Shown one piece after another: positions 1 to 9,538 of a DNA stretch of 64,000 bases. The notes under the pieces are model-generated. The model was not told the DNA's origin. It worked only from the letters and a program-made list of their open reading frames with translations, and made no database searches. Each line of letters starts with the position of its first letter. Positions within the stretch are counted from its first letter, which is position 1. The DNA is from an uncultured bacterium (GTDB taxonomy: Bacteria > Atribacterota > Atribacteria > Atribacterales > Caldatribacteriaceae). The position numbers were made by a program, and so were the translations under genes. Location: the NCBI GenBank assembly GCA_937922705.1, contig CALAIW010000023.1, positions 62,001-126,000 of the forward strand, given 5' to 3'.

Positions 1-1
1 G

Positions 2-88
2 TACCAAGTGCGTAGGAGGGGTTCTCTGAGGCGGCTTGAGAAAGGAGACGCAGTTGGTTTTCACAGGATTGTGCCGGATTCAGTATAA
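2..88 (+). CDS. possible 3' tail of an upstream gene (partial)
   Basis: One frame is open from the window edge for 28 codons and ends at a TAA that lies inside the -10 box of the next promoter. The residues are rich in Arg and Gly and show no recognisable motif. A short open frame at a window edge can arise by chance, so this is only a candidate C-terminus of a gene that starts outside the window. Confidence 0.25.
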   Translation, partial: YQVRRRGSLRRLEKGDAVGFHRIVPDSV

Positions 89-89
89 T
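60..89 (+). promoter_or_regulatory. sigma-70-type promoter for the manC operon
   Basis: TTCACA (60-65) and a perfect TATAAT (84-89) are 18 bases apart, and a ribosome-binding site (AAAAGGAAGG) follows just before the manC ATG. Transcription would start near base 96, giving a leader of about 15 bases. Inferred from sequence only. Confidence 0.6.
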
Positions 90-111
90 ACCCTAAAAGG
101 AAGGTGAAGGC

Positions 112-1182
112 ATGCCCTTTGCAGTTATCATGGCCGGTGGGAAAGGGGAGCGTCTGTGGCCACTGAGCCGAAAACACAGGCCGAAGCAGTTTATGCGGCT
201 CTGGGGGAGAAGTCTTCTTGCCCACACTGTAGAACGTGTTCTTCCTGTGGTGGGGGCTGAAAATATCTACATCGTCACTCAGAGGGAGTATGCGACACCG
301 ATTCTTGAGGAGCTTTCTTTTCTTTCGCCCGAGAATCTCCTTCTTGAACCAATGGGGAAGAATACTGCGCCTTGTGTTGGTTTTGCTGCTCTCTTCCTTT
401 CCCATGCTTTTTCGCCTCATGAAGTCATGATTGTCCTCCCTGCGGATCACGTGATTCTCAATACAGAGCGTTTTCAGAGAGCCTTAGAGCTTGCCATAGA
501 GGTTGCTGCAAGTGGTAATTGGCTTGTGACCTTTGGCATTGTTCCTGATTACCCACACCCTGGCTATGGGTACATTCGTTGTGGGAATCTTTTCCGTGAG
601 GATACCAGAGGTCGGGTGTACCACGGGGCGGGGTTTACTGAAAAGCCGGACCGGAGAAAAGCCGAAGAGTATCTCCGCCTTGGAGGATATCTTTGGAACA
701 GCGGTATGTTTGTGTGGACTGCATCGGCAATCCTCGCGGCCATAGAGCAATGGGCTCCGGAAATTGCAGTGGGACTTCGGGAAATTGAGAAAGCTTTAGG
801 GACTTCGGAAGAAGCCGAGGTCCTCGAGAGGGTTTTTGAGGCTTTTCCCTCTATTTCGATTGACTATGCTGTTATGGAAAAAGCTCCAAATGTTCTTGTT
901 GTTTCTGGAGGGTTTGGGTGGAGTGACGTGGGCTCTTGGGAGAGCTTTCGCAACATTCTCCCTAAAGACGCTTTCGGAAATGCTGCTTTGGGAGAGTGTG
1001 TAACTCTTGAAAGCAAGGGTTGCATCCTTTGGACAAAGAAACCTGTAGTGCTCTTTGGGGTAGAAGACATGGTTCTTGTGGAAGAAGAGGACGTTATTTT
1101 CCTTATGTCTCGAGAAAAGGATCAGAAAGTGCGTTCTCTTTTGCAGTACCTGAAAGAAAGGGGTAAGGAGAAGTATCTGTAG
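112..1182 (+). CDS. manC: mannose-1-phosphate guanylyltransferase
   Basis: This enzyme would make GDP-mannose from mannose-1-phosphate and GTP in the cytoplasm, for glycan or exopolysaccharide synthesis. The 356-residue protein opens with the nucleotidyltransferase signature GGKGERLWPLSR (residues 9-20). It also has a PADH metal/nucleotide motif near residue 110 and NSGMFVW near residue 197, both typical of the ManC family. It is about 120 residues shorter than bifunctional ManC/AlgA proteins because it lacks the C-terminal phosphomannose isomerase cupin, so it is probably monofunctional. The ATG follows a strong ribosome-binding site. It is the first gene of a run with tsaC, an epimerase and a PPC-domain gene. 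The family call is firm; the sugar specificity (mannose) rests on family resemblance. Confidence 0.9.
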   Translation: MPFAVIMAGGKGERLWPLSRKHRPKQFMRLWGRSLLAHTVERVLPVVGAENIYIVTQREYATPILEELSFLSPENLLLEPMGKNTAPCVGFAALFLSHAFSPHEVMIVLPADHVILNTERFQRALELAIEVAASGNWLVTFGIVPDYPHPGYGYIRCGNLFREDTRGRVYHGAGFTEKPDRRKAEEYLRLGGYLWNSGMFVWTASAILAAIEQWAPEIAVGLREIEKALGTSEEAEVLERVFEAFPSISIDYAVMEKAPNVLVVSGGFGWSDVGSWESFRNILPKDAFGNAALGECVTLESKGCILWTKKPVVLFGVEDMVLVEEEDVIFLMSREKDQKVRSLLQYLKERGKEKYL

Positions 1183-1184
1183 CG

Positions 1185-2141
1185 ATGGCCGAGATTCTCG
1201 TAGCGACTGAAGAAGCTATCCAGAAAGCGGCAAATCTCTTGAGGAATGGAAAACTCGTTGCCTTTCCTACCGAGACAGTTTACGGTCTTGGGGCTTGTGC
1301 ATTGAACTCTCAGGCAGTAGCAAGGATTTTTGAGGTTAAAGAACGACCGTTTTTTGACCCTCTCATTGTTCATGTTGCTGACCTTGCCATGGTACGGGAA
1401 GTCTGTGATTTTTCAGATCCCAGGGCTCTGCGCCTTGCCGAAAGGTTCTGGCCTGGGCCACTGACTCTTGTTCTTCCTAAAAAGCCTCTTGTCCCTGATA
1501 TTGTGACCGCAGGTCTTCCCACCGTTGCGGTGCGCATGCCTGCCCATCCTGTAGCCTTGCAACTTATCCAAAAAGCTCAGGTGCCTGTAGCTGCTCCAAG
1601 CGCGAACCGATTTGGGCGCTTAAGTCCGACTCTTGCTGTGCATGTTGCACGGCAAATTGGGGATCGGATTGAACTTATTCTCGATGGAGGGAAATGTCCG
1701 GTAGGAGTAGAATCAACCATTCTTGAGCTCACCAACGGTCCGGTTCTTTTGCGGCCTGGCGGAATTCCTCTTGAGGAAATAGAGAAGGTTATCGGGAGGG
1801 TGGAAAAGGCTTCTTTCTCGGGCATTCCTCGCTCGCCAGGTCAGCTCCCTTTTCACTACGCTCCTTCTGTGCCCCTTCGGATTACTTCCCAAGAAACACC
1901 CCCTCCGCCGGGACTTCGAGTGGGACTTCTTGCCTTTTCCTCAGTACAGTACCCGGAACGTTTTGCCCATGTTGAAATCCTCTCACCTTCTGGGGACCTT
2001 AAGGAGGCGGCAGCAAATCTCTTTGCTTGTCTCCACCGCCTGGAAGAAAAAGTTGACCTTATTTTTGCCGAGCCAGTACCTGAAGTTGGTCTTGGTCGGG
2101 CGATTATGGATCGTTTACGGAAGGCAGAAGCAAAGTTCTAA
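1185..2141 (+). CDS. tsaC: L-threonylcarbamoyladenylate synthase (Sua5 type)
   Basis: This enzyme makes threonylcarbamoyl-AMP from threonine, bicarbonate and ATP, the first step of the t6A modification at tRNA position 37. The YrdC domain is clear: FPTETVYGLG at residues 27-36, KERP at 52-55, and an APSANRFG segment near residue 138. At 318 residues it is longer than TsaC (about 190) and carries the extra C-terminal Sua5 domain, so it is the Sua5-type variant. It starts two bases after the manC stop codon and is probably co-transcribed with it. There is no functional link to GDP-mannose; the pairing looks like simple operon packing. Confidence 0.95.
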   Translation: MAEILVATEEAIQKAANLLRNGKLVAFPTETVYGLGACALNSQAVARIFEVKERPFFDPLIVHVADLAMVREVCDFSDPRALRLAERFWPGPLTLVLPKKPLVPDIVTAGLPTVAVRMPAHPVALQLIQKAQVPVAAPSANRFGRLSPTLAVHVARQIGDRIELILDGGKCPVGVESTILELTNGPVLLRPGGIPLEEIEKVIGRVEKASFSGIPRSPGQLPFHYAPSVPLRITSQETPPPPGLRVGLLAFSSVQYPERFAHVEILSPSGDLKEAAANLFACLHRLEEKVDLIFAEPVPEVGLGRAIMDRLRKAEAKF

Positions 2142-2155
2142 CGAGGTGGAAGAGC

Positions 2156-3133
2156 ATGTCTTTTGTCCTTGTTACTGGTGGAAGTGGACTCTTAGGTTCC
2201 TGGGTGACGTATTACCTCGCGAAAAAAGGTAGGAAGGTTATTTCTTTTGATCTTCGGAAAGTAGAGCAGGAGTATCTTGATGATTGTAGAGAAGGTGTTG
2301 TATTCTGTAGAGGTAGCGTCCTTGAGTGGTCTCATCTTCTGACCCTTTTTTCAAGGTTTCCGAATATCGAGGGTATTATCCATACCCCTGCAGTCATGGC
2401 TTCTCCAAAATACTGGAATGACCCGTACCCTTCGACCATTCTCAACGTGGTGGGCACACTGAATCTCCTAGAGTGTGCTCGTATTTTCAGGGTTTCAAGG
2501 TTCCTTTACGTGAGTTCTGGAGCAGTTTATGGGGAAACTAAGGACAATCCTGGAGAGCTCACCCATCCTGTCAATCCAGCAGACCTTTACGGAGCGAGCA
2601 AGGCAAGCGCTGAATACCTTGCTTTGCAGTATGGGAACCACTACGGGATTGATGTTCGTATCGTTCGTCCATACTTTTTCTTTGGTCCTGGACTTTTGCC
2701 GTCTGAGATGACCCCGGTGTTTCGGGTTCTCCTTGGGTCTCTCGAGGGCCTTGAGGACCTTGCTCTTGAGCGGGGAAGAGATCAGAAACTGGGCTTCACT
2801 TATGTGAAAGATACTGCCTGGGGAACGGTACTTGCTTACGAGAAGGAAAATCCCCGACACCGGATATACAATATCGCCACCTCTGAGGTTACGAGCTTTC
2901 CTGACCTTGCCCGCCTTGCTCAAAAGTACAGTGACGTCCCAAAAGAGGTATGCCTTGGCCCGGGAAAGCTCTTCCCTCGAGGGGAAACGCTTGACATTAC
3001 TCTAGCCCAAAAGGACCTTGGCTTTGTGCCGCGGTACTCTATAGAGGAGGCTGTTGCAGAATACGCGGTGTGGGTAAAGGAGGAACGCAAAAGACGAGGT
3101 GCAATGCAGAGGTCAGGTGACTACGAACGTTAG
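2156..3133 (+). CDS. NAD-dependent epimerase/dehydratase (extended SDR)
   Basis: This is a nucleotide-sugar epimerase, dehydratase or reductase of the extended short-chain dehydrogenase family. The N-terminus has the Rossmann motif GGSGLLG (residues 8-14), followed by a beta strand ending in an acidic residue (FDLRK), which favours NAD. The catalytic YxxxK is YGASK at residues 145-149, with an upstream VSSGAVYG segment supplying the serine. The length of 325 residues is usual for UDP-glucose 4-epimerase-like proteins. It follows manC and tsaC, and manC next door suggests work on GDP- or UDP-sugars. The exact substrate cannot be read from the sequence. Confidence 0.88.
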   Translation: MSFVLVTGGSGLLGSWVTYYLAKKGRKVISFDLRKVEQEYLDDCREGVVFCRGSVLEWSHLLTLFSRFPNIEGIIHTPAVMASPKYWNDPYPSTILNVVGTLNLLECARIFRVSRFLYVSSGAVYGETKDNPGELTHPVNPADLYGASKASAEYLALQYGNHYGIDVRIVRPYFFFGPGLLPSEMTPVFRVLLGSLEGLEDLALERGRDQKLGFTYVKDTAWGTVLAYEKENPRHRIYNIATSEVTSFPDLARLAQKYSDVPKEVCLGPGKLFPRGETLDITLAQKDLGFVPRYSIEEAVAEYAVWVKEERKRRGAMQRSGDYER

Positions 3134-3147
3134 GAGGATAGGTACTT

Positions 3148-3573
3148 ATGGATTGCGGTTGGGGGAGATTGGAACGAGTTGTTGTGGTGAGTGTTTTTCC
3201 AGGAGAGTACCTTCTTGAAACCATTAAAGACGTGATTCGCAAAGAACACATTGAACATGGGGTTGTCCTTTCTGGCTTTGGAACCTTGAGTGAGGTTCAT
3301 CTCCACTGGGTGACAACTACGGATTTTCCTCCCGTAGAGCATTTTGCAAAGTACGAAGGTCCCTTTGAACTCCTCTCTTTAAGTGGGATTATTGTTCATG
3401 GGGAACCCCACATTCACGCGGTGGTTTCAAACGTCCAGGGGGCTTACGGAGGGCACCTTGAGCCTGGGAATAAGGTCCTCTATCTTTGCGAGGTAGCCAT
3501 AGGAGTCCTTACAGAGATTTCTATGAGGAGAGAACTGAGGCCAGAGGGAATCAAGCAATTACGGTTTGGGTAA
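3148..3573 (+). CDS. PPC-domain (DUF296) protein
   Basis: A small protein of 141 residues made of a single PPC/DUF296 domain, the fold found in plant AHL proteins and in many stand-alone bacterial proteins. Visible hallmarks are a GxG-containing first half (VVLSGFGTLS), the paired histidines HIHAVV, and YGGHLEPG near the C-terminus. There is no AT-hook, so DNA binding is not implied. Bacterial members form trimers and their role is largely unknown. It is the last gene of the manC run, 14 bases after the epimerase, and is followed by the tig promoter. Confidence 0.8.
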   Translation: MDCGWGRLERVVVVSVFPGEYLLETIKDVIRKEHIEHGVVLSGFGTLSEVHLHWVTTTDFPPVEHFAKYEGPFELLSLSGIIVHGEPHIHAVVSNVQGAYGGHLEPGNKVLYLCEVAIGVLTEISMRRELRPEGIKQLRFG

Positions 3574-3641
3574 TATCACTGAGATTGCCGCGGTGTGGAA
3601 GAATAGCGTCCTCTTAGGGATTGATGGGGAGGGTGTGAAAG

Positions 3642-3670
3642 TTGACACTACCTTTGGGGGAACATATAAT
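3642..3670 (+). promoter_or_regulatory. perfect-consensus promoter for tig-clpP-clpX
   Basis: TTGACA (3642-3647) and TATAAT (3665-3670) are exactly 17 bases apart, the full bacterial housekeeping consensus. It lies in the only gap of more than 100 bases in this part of the window (3574-3715). The tig ATG is 46 bases downstream of the -10 box. I see no heat-shock (CIRCE-like) repeat next to it. Confidence 0.85.
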
Positions 3671-3715
3671 TCTTCCGATGCTTTGAAGTTTTGAAGGAAA
3701 GGTGGAATTGTCTCG

Positions 3716-5011
3716 ATGGTGGTAGAGGTTGTGAAGAAGGAAGAGAAAGAAAAGCACGTTTTGGAGCTTGAAGTCGAAGTTGCCAAAGAGCGTGTTGATG
3801 AGGTTCTTGAAAGTGTTTATCGGGATTTTAATCGAAGCGTAACCATCCCAGGATTTCGGAAGGGCTCGGTACCAAAAGCGATTCTTCGAGCTCGTTTGGG
3901 GAAAGAAGCCTTTCTCGATGAACTTGTGCGCCGTCTTGTTCCAGAAGCAGCTCAGGAGGTACTTAAGAAAGAGAGCATTCGGGTTGTAGGTGAACCAGAT
4001 GTTGAAGTACTTGTTGTGGAAGAGGGGGAACCGCTTCGCTTTCGTCTCACTGTTGTGGAGAATCCGGAAGTAATCCTTGCTTCTCCCGAAGATCTCGAGG
4101 TGCGGAAATATCGCCTTGAAGTTAGAGAGAGCGATGTTGATGCATACATTGAACAACTTCGGCACCGTGCCGGAGAATGGAGAGAGTATGAAGGTCCGAT
4201 AGAGACAGGAGACGTTGTTACCGTAACAGTGAAAGACAAGCGTTTCACTGTACAAGCAGATGTCTCAGGTTCCCTTCTTGCGCGGGAAGTTCTGGGGATG
4301 CGAAAAGGTGAAACAAAGCGTGTTCGCCCTGAGGGGCAAGAAGAGCAAGAGCTTGTTGTCCATGCTATATACCGGAAACATCTTCCAGAAGTGAACGAAG
4401 AGTTTATCAGTAAGTTTGGGGAGGAATTTGCCTCTATTGAGGCCTTCCGGGAACGTATTCGACACATCCTTGAGGAACAGGCAAAAGAAATGGTTGAGGA
4501 ACGTTTGCGGCTCGAAGCAGTGGTTGCTCTCTGCCGAGCGTCTTCGGTCTCCATTCCTACGCCTCTTCTTGATGAGGAGACACGGAAGGTCATCGAACTC
4601 TTTGCGAAACAGCTCAAGGAAGAGAATGGCCTTTCTCTCGACCAATACCTTGAGCTTACTGGACAGGACTTTGCTACTTTTGAGGAAAAAATGCGAAAGG
4701 TTGCTCACTGGAGACTCAAAAAGTACTTTGTTCTTGCAAAATACGCTGATGTGTATGGTATTGAAGTGACTGAAGAGGAAATCCACCGCCTTGTGGAAGG
4801 GATTGCTGAAAAGACTGGAAAGCCCTTCGAAGAGGTTATTCGAGAACTTTCTCGGAATAGAACGCTCCTTGCTATGACGAATCACCTTCTTTCGAACAAG
4901 CTTCTTGATGATCTGGTGAGAAGGGTTACGATACGAGAAATTGAAGAGCCTTTAAACTTTGACCAGTGGAAGGCTTTGGAGGATCCTGAAGAGGAGATGA
5001 TTCAAGGATGA
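3716..5011 (+). CDS. tig: trigger factor (ribosome-associated chaperone)
   Basis: Trigger factor binds the ribosome tunnel exit and holds nascent chains. The 431-residue protein has the usual three parts. The N-terminal ribosome-binding domain has the signature GFRKGSVPK at about residues 46-54. A central FKBP-like domain (about 150-230) begins at [10 protein letters not shown]. The rest is a long helical substrate-binding C-terminus, rich in Glu and Lys. It starts at ATG 3716 and its stop overlaps the clpP start by four bases. The order tig-clpP-clpX is conserved in many bacteria. Confidence 0.95.
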   Translation: MVVEVVKKEEKEKHVLELEVEVAKERVDEVLESVYRDFNRSVTIPGFRKGSVPKAILRARLGKEAFLDELVRRLVPEAAQEVLKKESIRVVGEPDVEVLVVEEGEPLRFRLTVVENPEVILASPEDLEVRKYRLEVRESDVDAYIEQLRHRAGEWREYEGPIETGDVVTVTVKDKRFTVQADVSGSLLAREVLGMRKGETKRVRPEGQEEQELVVHAIYRKHLPEVNEEFISKFGEEFASIEAFRERIRHILEEQAKEMVEERLRLEAVVALCRASSVSIPTPLLDEETRKVIELFAKQLKEENGLSLDQYLELTGQDFATFEEKMRKVAHWRLKKYFVLAKYADVYGIEVTEEEIHRLVEGIAEKTGKPFEEVIRELSRNRTLLAMTNHLLSNKLLDDLVRRVTIREIEEPLNFDQWKALEDPEEEMIQG

Positions 5012-5646
5012 AAGGGTTACGTTTGAGTTACCTTGTGCCTATTGTGGTGGAGCAGACTCCAAGAGGTGAACGGGCTTATGACATCTATTCTCGCCTCTTG
5101 CAGGACCGCATCGTCTTCCTCGGTACGGAAATCGACGACACTGTAGCCAACCTTGTCATTGCTCAGCTTCTTTTTCTTGAGGCGATGAATAAGGAGAAAG
5201 ACATCAATCTCTACATTAACAGCCCTGGAGGTTCGGTTTCGGCGACTCTCGCAATCTATGACACCATTCAGTACATAAAGCCTGATGTTGCCACTATCTG
5301 TATTGGACAGGCAGCAAGTGGTGCAGCGGTTATCCTTGCAGCGGGAACAAAGGGAAAGCGAATGGCGCTTCCGAACTCCCGGATCATGATCCACCAACCC
5401 CTTGGTGGTGCTCAGGGGCAGGTTACGGACATTGAGATTCATGCTCGAGAAATGGTAAAAATTCGCGAAAAACTTAATGAAATCCTTGCCCGTCACACAG
5501 GTCAGTCTATTGAGAAGATCCGAAAGGATACGGAACGAGACTTCTTCATGTCTCCGGAAGAAGCCCGGGAATATGGTTTGATTGACCGGGTTCTCTATCC
5601 GGAGGAGAAGAAAAAAGAAGGAGCTGCGGAGAATGTCGAGATTTGA
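5008..5646 (+). CDS. clpP: ATP-dependent Clp protease proteolytic subunit
   Basis: ClpP is the serine peptidase chamber that degrades proteins unfolded by ClpX or another Clp ATPase. The catalytic triad is visible: Ser104 in GQAASGAA, His129 in MIHQPLGG and Asp178 in [10 protein letters not shown]. The region around Ser104 reads SGAA rather than the more common SMGA. The length of 212 residues is slightly above the usual 195-200. The ATG overlaps the tig stop and the 3' end overlaps the clpX start, which suggests translational coupling through tig-clpP-clpX. Confidence 0.97.
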   Translation: MKGLRLSYLVPIVVEQTPRGERAYDIYSRLLQDRIVFLGTEIDDTVANLVIAQLLFLEAMNKEKDINLYINSPGGSVSATLAIYDTIQYIKPDVATICIGQAASGAAVILAAGTKGKRMALPNSRIMIHQPLGGAQGQVTDIEIHAREMVKIREKLNEILARHTGQSIEKIRKDTERDFFMSPEEAREYGLIDRVLYPEEKKKEGAAENVEI

Positions 5647-6883
5647 GGAGGAGAAGATTAAGTTGCGGTGCTCTTTCTGTGGCAAAACGCAACAGGAAGT
5701 GAGGAAGCTCATTGCAGGTCCAGGCGTGTACATTTGCGATGAATGCGTAGAGCTCTGCAACGAGATTCTTAAAGAGGACTCAAGGAGAAACCGTAGAGAA
5801 TTTGTTCTTGAGAATCTCCCTTCGCCTAAGGAAATCAAAGCCTTTCTCGATCAGTACGTTATTGGTCAGGAACGAGCAAAGATCGTTCTTTCTGTTGCAG
5901 TATATAACCACTACAAACGCATTATGCAGCCCAAGGATACCCAGGAGGTGGAAATTGAAAAGAGCAACATTCTCCTTCTTGGTCCTACAGGATCTGGAAA
6001 GACTCTTCTTGCCAAGACCCTTGCTCGATTCCTTAATGTTCCTTTTGCCATTGCTGACGCTACGACGCTTACCGAAGCGGGGTACGTAGGAGAGGACGTA
6101 GAGAACATTCTCCTTCGTCTCCTTCAGAATGCTAATTTTGATGTGAAAAGAGCCGAAAAAGGCATTGTGTACATTGATGAAATAGACAAAATTGCTCGCA
6201 AAGGGGAGAACCCCTCTATCACTCGGGACGTTTCGGGAGAGGGTGTCCAGCAGGCACTTCTCAAGATTCTTGAAGGGACCATTGCGAATGTCCCTCCTCA
6301 GGGAGGGCGTAAGCATCCCCACCAAGAGTTTATCCAGGTCAATACCGAAAACATCCTTTTCATATGTGGGGGGGCTTTTGTAGGGCTTGAACGCATTATT
6401 GAGAACCGCTTGAAAGATAGAAAAATTGGTTTTGGTGCTCGGGAAAGCATTTCTGAAAAAGAGCTTTCCCGCAATATTCTCCACGAAGTACAACCAGAGG
6501 ATCTTCTGAAGTTTGGAATGATTCCCGAGTTTATTGGAAGAGTTCCAATTGTCTGTGCTCTTGACCCCCTTACTGAGGATGACTTGGTGCGTATTCTTAC
6601 CGAGCCGCGGAATAGTCTCGTTCGACAGTACCAGAAACTTTTCGAGATGGAAGGTGTGGAACTTATTTTCACCGAAGGAGCACTCCGGCTTATTGCTCGG
6701 GAAGCCCTTGCCAAAGGTACCGGAGCGCGGGGTCTTCGCTCCATTATGGAGCGACTCATGACAGATCTCATGTTTGAAATTCCTTCTCGAAAAGACATTA
6801 AGAAAGTAGTCATTAATGAAGCCTTCGTTCGGGGAGAGAACTGCCTCTTCCTTAAGGAGGCTCGCGAGGAGAAGCTCGCGTGA
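5633..6883 (+). CDS. clpX: Clp protease ATP-binding subunit ClpX
   Basis: ClpX is the hexameric AAA+ unfoldase that feeds ClpP. I start it at ATG 5633, inside the clpP 3' end. This gives 416 residues and puts the N-terminal zinc finger at the usual place (Cys13, Cys16, Cys35, Cys38). The frame stays open upstream, but those 17 residues are basic and unlike ClpX. The Walker A motif GPTGSGKT and Walker B region VYIDEIDK are intact, and the C-terminal small AAA domain contains [10 protein letters not shown]. The tig-clpP-clpX overlaps argue for one coordinated operon. Confidence 0.96.
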   Translation: MSRFEEEKIKLRCSFCGKTQQEVRKLIAGPGVYICDECVELCNEILKEDSRRNRREFVLENLPSPKEIKAFLDQYVIGQERAKIVLSVAVYNHYKRIMQPKDTQEVEIEKSNILLLGPTGSGKTLLAKTLARFLNVPFAIADATTLTEAGYVGEDVENILLRLLQNANFDVKRAEKGIVYIDEIDKIARKGENPSITRDVSGEGVQQALLKILEGTIANVPPQGGRKHPHQEFIQVNTENILFICGGAFVGLERIIENRLKDRKIGFGARESISEKELSRNILHEVQPEDLLKFGMIPEFIGRVPIVCALDPLTEDDLVRILTEPRNSLVRQYQKLFEMEGVELIFTEGALRLIAREALAKGTGARGLRSIMERLMTDLMFEIPSRKDIKKVVINEAFVRGENCLFLKEAREEKLA

Positions 6884-6889
6884 AGGATT

Positions 6890-9538
6890 ATGGAGAGAAA
6901 AACTTCTCTGTCACCAGTCTTTGACGCAAAAGCGGCTGAGGCAAAGTGGTACGAGTTCTGGGAACGGAATGGCTACTTCATTCCCTCTACCGACCCTCGA
7001 AGACCTCCTTTTTCTATCGTTATTCCCCCTCCCAATGTAACAGGGCATCTCCATATGGGTCATGCGTTGAACCTTACGCTCCAGGATATTGTTGTCCGGG
7101 CCAAACGGATGCAAGGGTATGCTACATTGTGGGTTCCTGGCACAGATCATGCAGGTATAGCCACGCAAAATGTTGTTGAAAGGCAACTTGCCCAGGAAGG
7201 ATTAAGTCGCCACGACCTTGGGCGAGAGAAGTTCCTGGAACGGGTTTGGGAATGGAAGGAAAAGTATCACAGGCGGATTGTTGTACAACTCAAACGCCTG
7301 GGAGCTTCTTGCGATTGGACACGAGAGCGATTCACCATGGATGCGGGTCTTTCCCGAGCAGTTCGTGAGGTTTTTGTTCGGCTTTATGAAGAGGGCCTTA
7401 TTTACCAGGGTGAATACATTGTCAACTGGTGCCCTCGTTGTGAAACAGCTCTTGCTGACATTGAGGTTGAGTACCGGGAGGTACCAGGAAAACTTTACTT
7501 CATCCGCTATCCTTGTGTCGATGGAGATGGTTTCCTTGTTGTTGCTACCACCCGTCCAGAAACCATGCTTGGGGACGTGGCCTTAGCGGTACATCCTGAG
7601 GATTTGCGTTACCGGAAATTCCTTGGAAAGAAGGTCCGTCTTCCCCTTCTTGGTAGGGAAATACCAGTTATTGCCGACACATATGTGGATCGGGAGTTTG
7701 GTACTGGAGTTCTTAAGGTTACCCCGGCTCATGACCCACATGATTTTGAGATTGGCAAACGACACAATCTTCCCCTTGTTCGGGTTATTGACAGCCGAGG
7801 TTTTATGAGTGACGAAGCTGGGCCATTTTCGGGGCTTACGCGGGAAGAGGCACGGGTTAAAGTTTTTGAAGCTTTGAAAAAGGAAGGGTTACTTGAGAGG
7901 ACCGAGGAGCATGTCCACGCGGTTGGGCATTGTTACCGATGTGGGACAGTGATTGAACCCCTTGTTTCTCGGCAATGGTTCGTCCGCATGAAGGAGCTTG
8001 CCCGTCCAGCGGTTCAAGCTGTTGCGGAAGGCAAAGTCGTTTTTGTTCCCGAGCGATGGACTAAGGTGTACTTTGACTGGATGGAGAACATTAAGGATTG
8101 GTGTATTTCCCGGCAAATCTGGTGGGGGCACCGAATTCCTGTTTTCTCTTGCAAGAGTTGTGGATACGTTTTTGCTTCTAGAGAAGACCCTACAGCATGT
8201 CCAAAATGTGGGGGAGAGGTTGTACAGGAAGAAGATGTCCTCGATACTTGGTTCAGTTCGGCTCTTTGGCCTTTTTCAACTCTGGGATGGCCTGAAGCAA
8301 CGGAGGACCTTGTCCGTTTTTATCCCACGTCGCTCCTTGTTACTGGTTTTGACATCATCTTTTTCTGGGTAGCTCGCATGATTATGATGGGGCTTAAGTT
8401 TATGGGAGAGGTTCCCTTTAGAAAGGTCTATATTACCCCTCTTGTGCGAGATGCCCAGGGACGAAAGATGAGCAAATCCTTGGGAAACGCCATTGACCCT
8501 ATTGAAGTTGTGGAGAAATACGGAAGTGATGCGTTGCGTTTTGCTCTTGCCTGGCTTACGGTACAGGGACGAGACATTCATCTTTCTATGCAGCGCATTG
8601 AGGCAGCACGAAGTTTTGTGAATAAACTCTGGAATGCTTCCCGGTTTGTCCTTATGAATCTCGATGGGTTCTCCCCTCTTTCCCTTGAGGAAGCAAATCT
8701 TGACCTTAAGGATCGCTGGATTCTGTCTCGCTTTCAGAGAGTCCTTAAGGAATCCACAGAGCATCTTGAAACTTTAGAATTTGGGGAGTTTGTCCAGCTC
8801 CTTTACGACTTTACCTGGAGCGAGTACTGTGATTGGTACGTGGAGTGGAGCAAAAACGACCTTTACCAGGGGAACGAAAGGATTCGAAAGAAAACGCAGA
8901 ATATCCTTCTTTTCGTTCTCAGTGGCCTGCTTCGTCTTTTGCATCCTGTCGTACCTTTTGTTACTGAGGAAATCTGGCAATACCTTCCTTCTCCGTATCG
9001 GGAAAGTGAGAGCATTATGATTGCTTCCTGGCCAGTTCAGGATGATCGCCTTATTGATGACCGTGCAGAACGTGATATTGCGCTCTTTCAGGAGGTTATC
9101 CGGGAGATTCGCTACCTTCGAGCGGAGCTTCGTGTGCCTCCTGCTACCGAAAGCGCAGTATGGTTGCACTGCGAAGACGACAGTCTCTGTGCCTCTATTC
9201 TTGCCCACAAGAAATACATTGAACAACTCACCAAATGTTCTGTGGAGAGGGTGGCAAAACACCTCCCTCGTCCGGAACGCGCTGTACTGGGAAGGTCACG
9301 TGGTGTTGACATCTACCTCTTTGTTGAGGGTATTGTTGATGTGGCTTTGGAAGCGCAACGTCTTACCAAAAAGCTCCTTGCACTTGAGCAGGATCTTGAG
9401 CGCTCTCAAAGGAGATTAGATAACCCTGATTTTCTGACTCGTGCTCCAGAAGAAGTTGTAGAAGAAGAGAGAAGGAAATACCAGGAAACTCAAAGAGAAT
9501 TGGATCGTCTTAAGCGTCTTCTTGAGGGTATCCGATGA
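6890..9538 (+). CDS. valS: valyl-tRNA synthetase
   Basis: This class I synthetase charges tRNA-Val. The HIGH motif appears as HMGH at residues 55-58 after PPPNVTGHL. The KMSKS loop is RKMSKSLGN near residue 525. The large editing (CP1) domain is between them and contains GTGVLKVTPAHDPHDF. Two cysteine pairs (CPRC and CPKC among them) mark zinc sites. The protein ends in the helical coiled-coil arm of bacterial ValS, rich in Glu and Arg. The length of 882 residues is normal. The ATG is six bases after the clpX stop, so it is probably in the same transcript. Confidence 0.97.
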   Translation: MERKTSLSPVFDAKAAEAKWYEFWERNGYFIPSTDPRRPPFSIVIPPPNVTGHLHMGHALNLTLQDIVVRAKRMQGYATLWVPGTDHAGIATQNVVERQLAQEGLSRHDLGREKFLERVWEWKEKYHRRIVVQLKRLGASCDWTRERFTMDAGLSRAVREVFVRLYEEGLIYQGEYIVNWCPRCETALADIEVEYREVPGKLYFIRYPCVDGDGFLVVATTRPETMLGDVALAVHPEDLRYRKFLGKKVRLPLLGREIPVIADTYVDREFGTGVLKVTPAHDPHDFEIGKRHNLPLVRVIDSRGFMSDEAGPFSGLTREEARVKVFEALKKEGLLERTEEHVHAVGHCYRCGTVIEPLVSRQWFVRMKELARPAVQAVAEGKVVFVPERWTKVYFDWMENIKDWCISRQIWWGHRIPVFSCKSCGYVFASREDPTACPKCGGEVVQEEDVLDTWFSSALWPFSTLGWPEATEDLVRFYPTSLLVTGFDIIFFWVARMIMMGLKFMGEVPFRKVYITPLVRDAQGRKMSKSLGNAIDPIEVVEKYGSDALRFALAWLTVQGRDIHLSMQRIEAARSFVNKLWNASRFVLMNLDGFSPLSLEEANLDLKDRWILSRFQRVLKESTEHLETLEFGEFVQLLYDFTWSEYCDWYVEWSKNDLYQGNERIRKKTQNILLFVLSGLLRLLHPVVPFVTEEIWQYLPSPYRESESIMIASWPVQDDRLIDDRAERDIALFQEVIREIRYLRAELRVPPATESAVWLHCEDDSLCASILAHKKYIEQLTKCSVERVAKHLPRPERAVLGRSRGVDIYLFVEGIVDVALEAQRLTKKLLALEQDLERSQRRLDNPDFLTRAPEEVVEEERRKYQETQRELDRLKRLLEGIR

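Noticed and set aside
3574..3641. possible small gene or RNA in the gap before tig
   Set aside because: No ribosome-binding site with a conserved frame, no tRNA-like fold and no clear stem-loop is visible; only the promoter is supported.
5017..5838. 273-codon - strand open frame opposite clpP
   Set aside because: It is fully opposite clpP and the clpX start, with no motif or ribosome-binding site of note.
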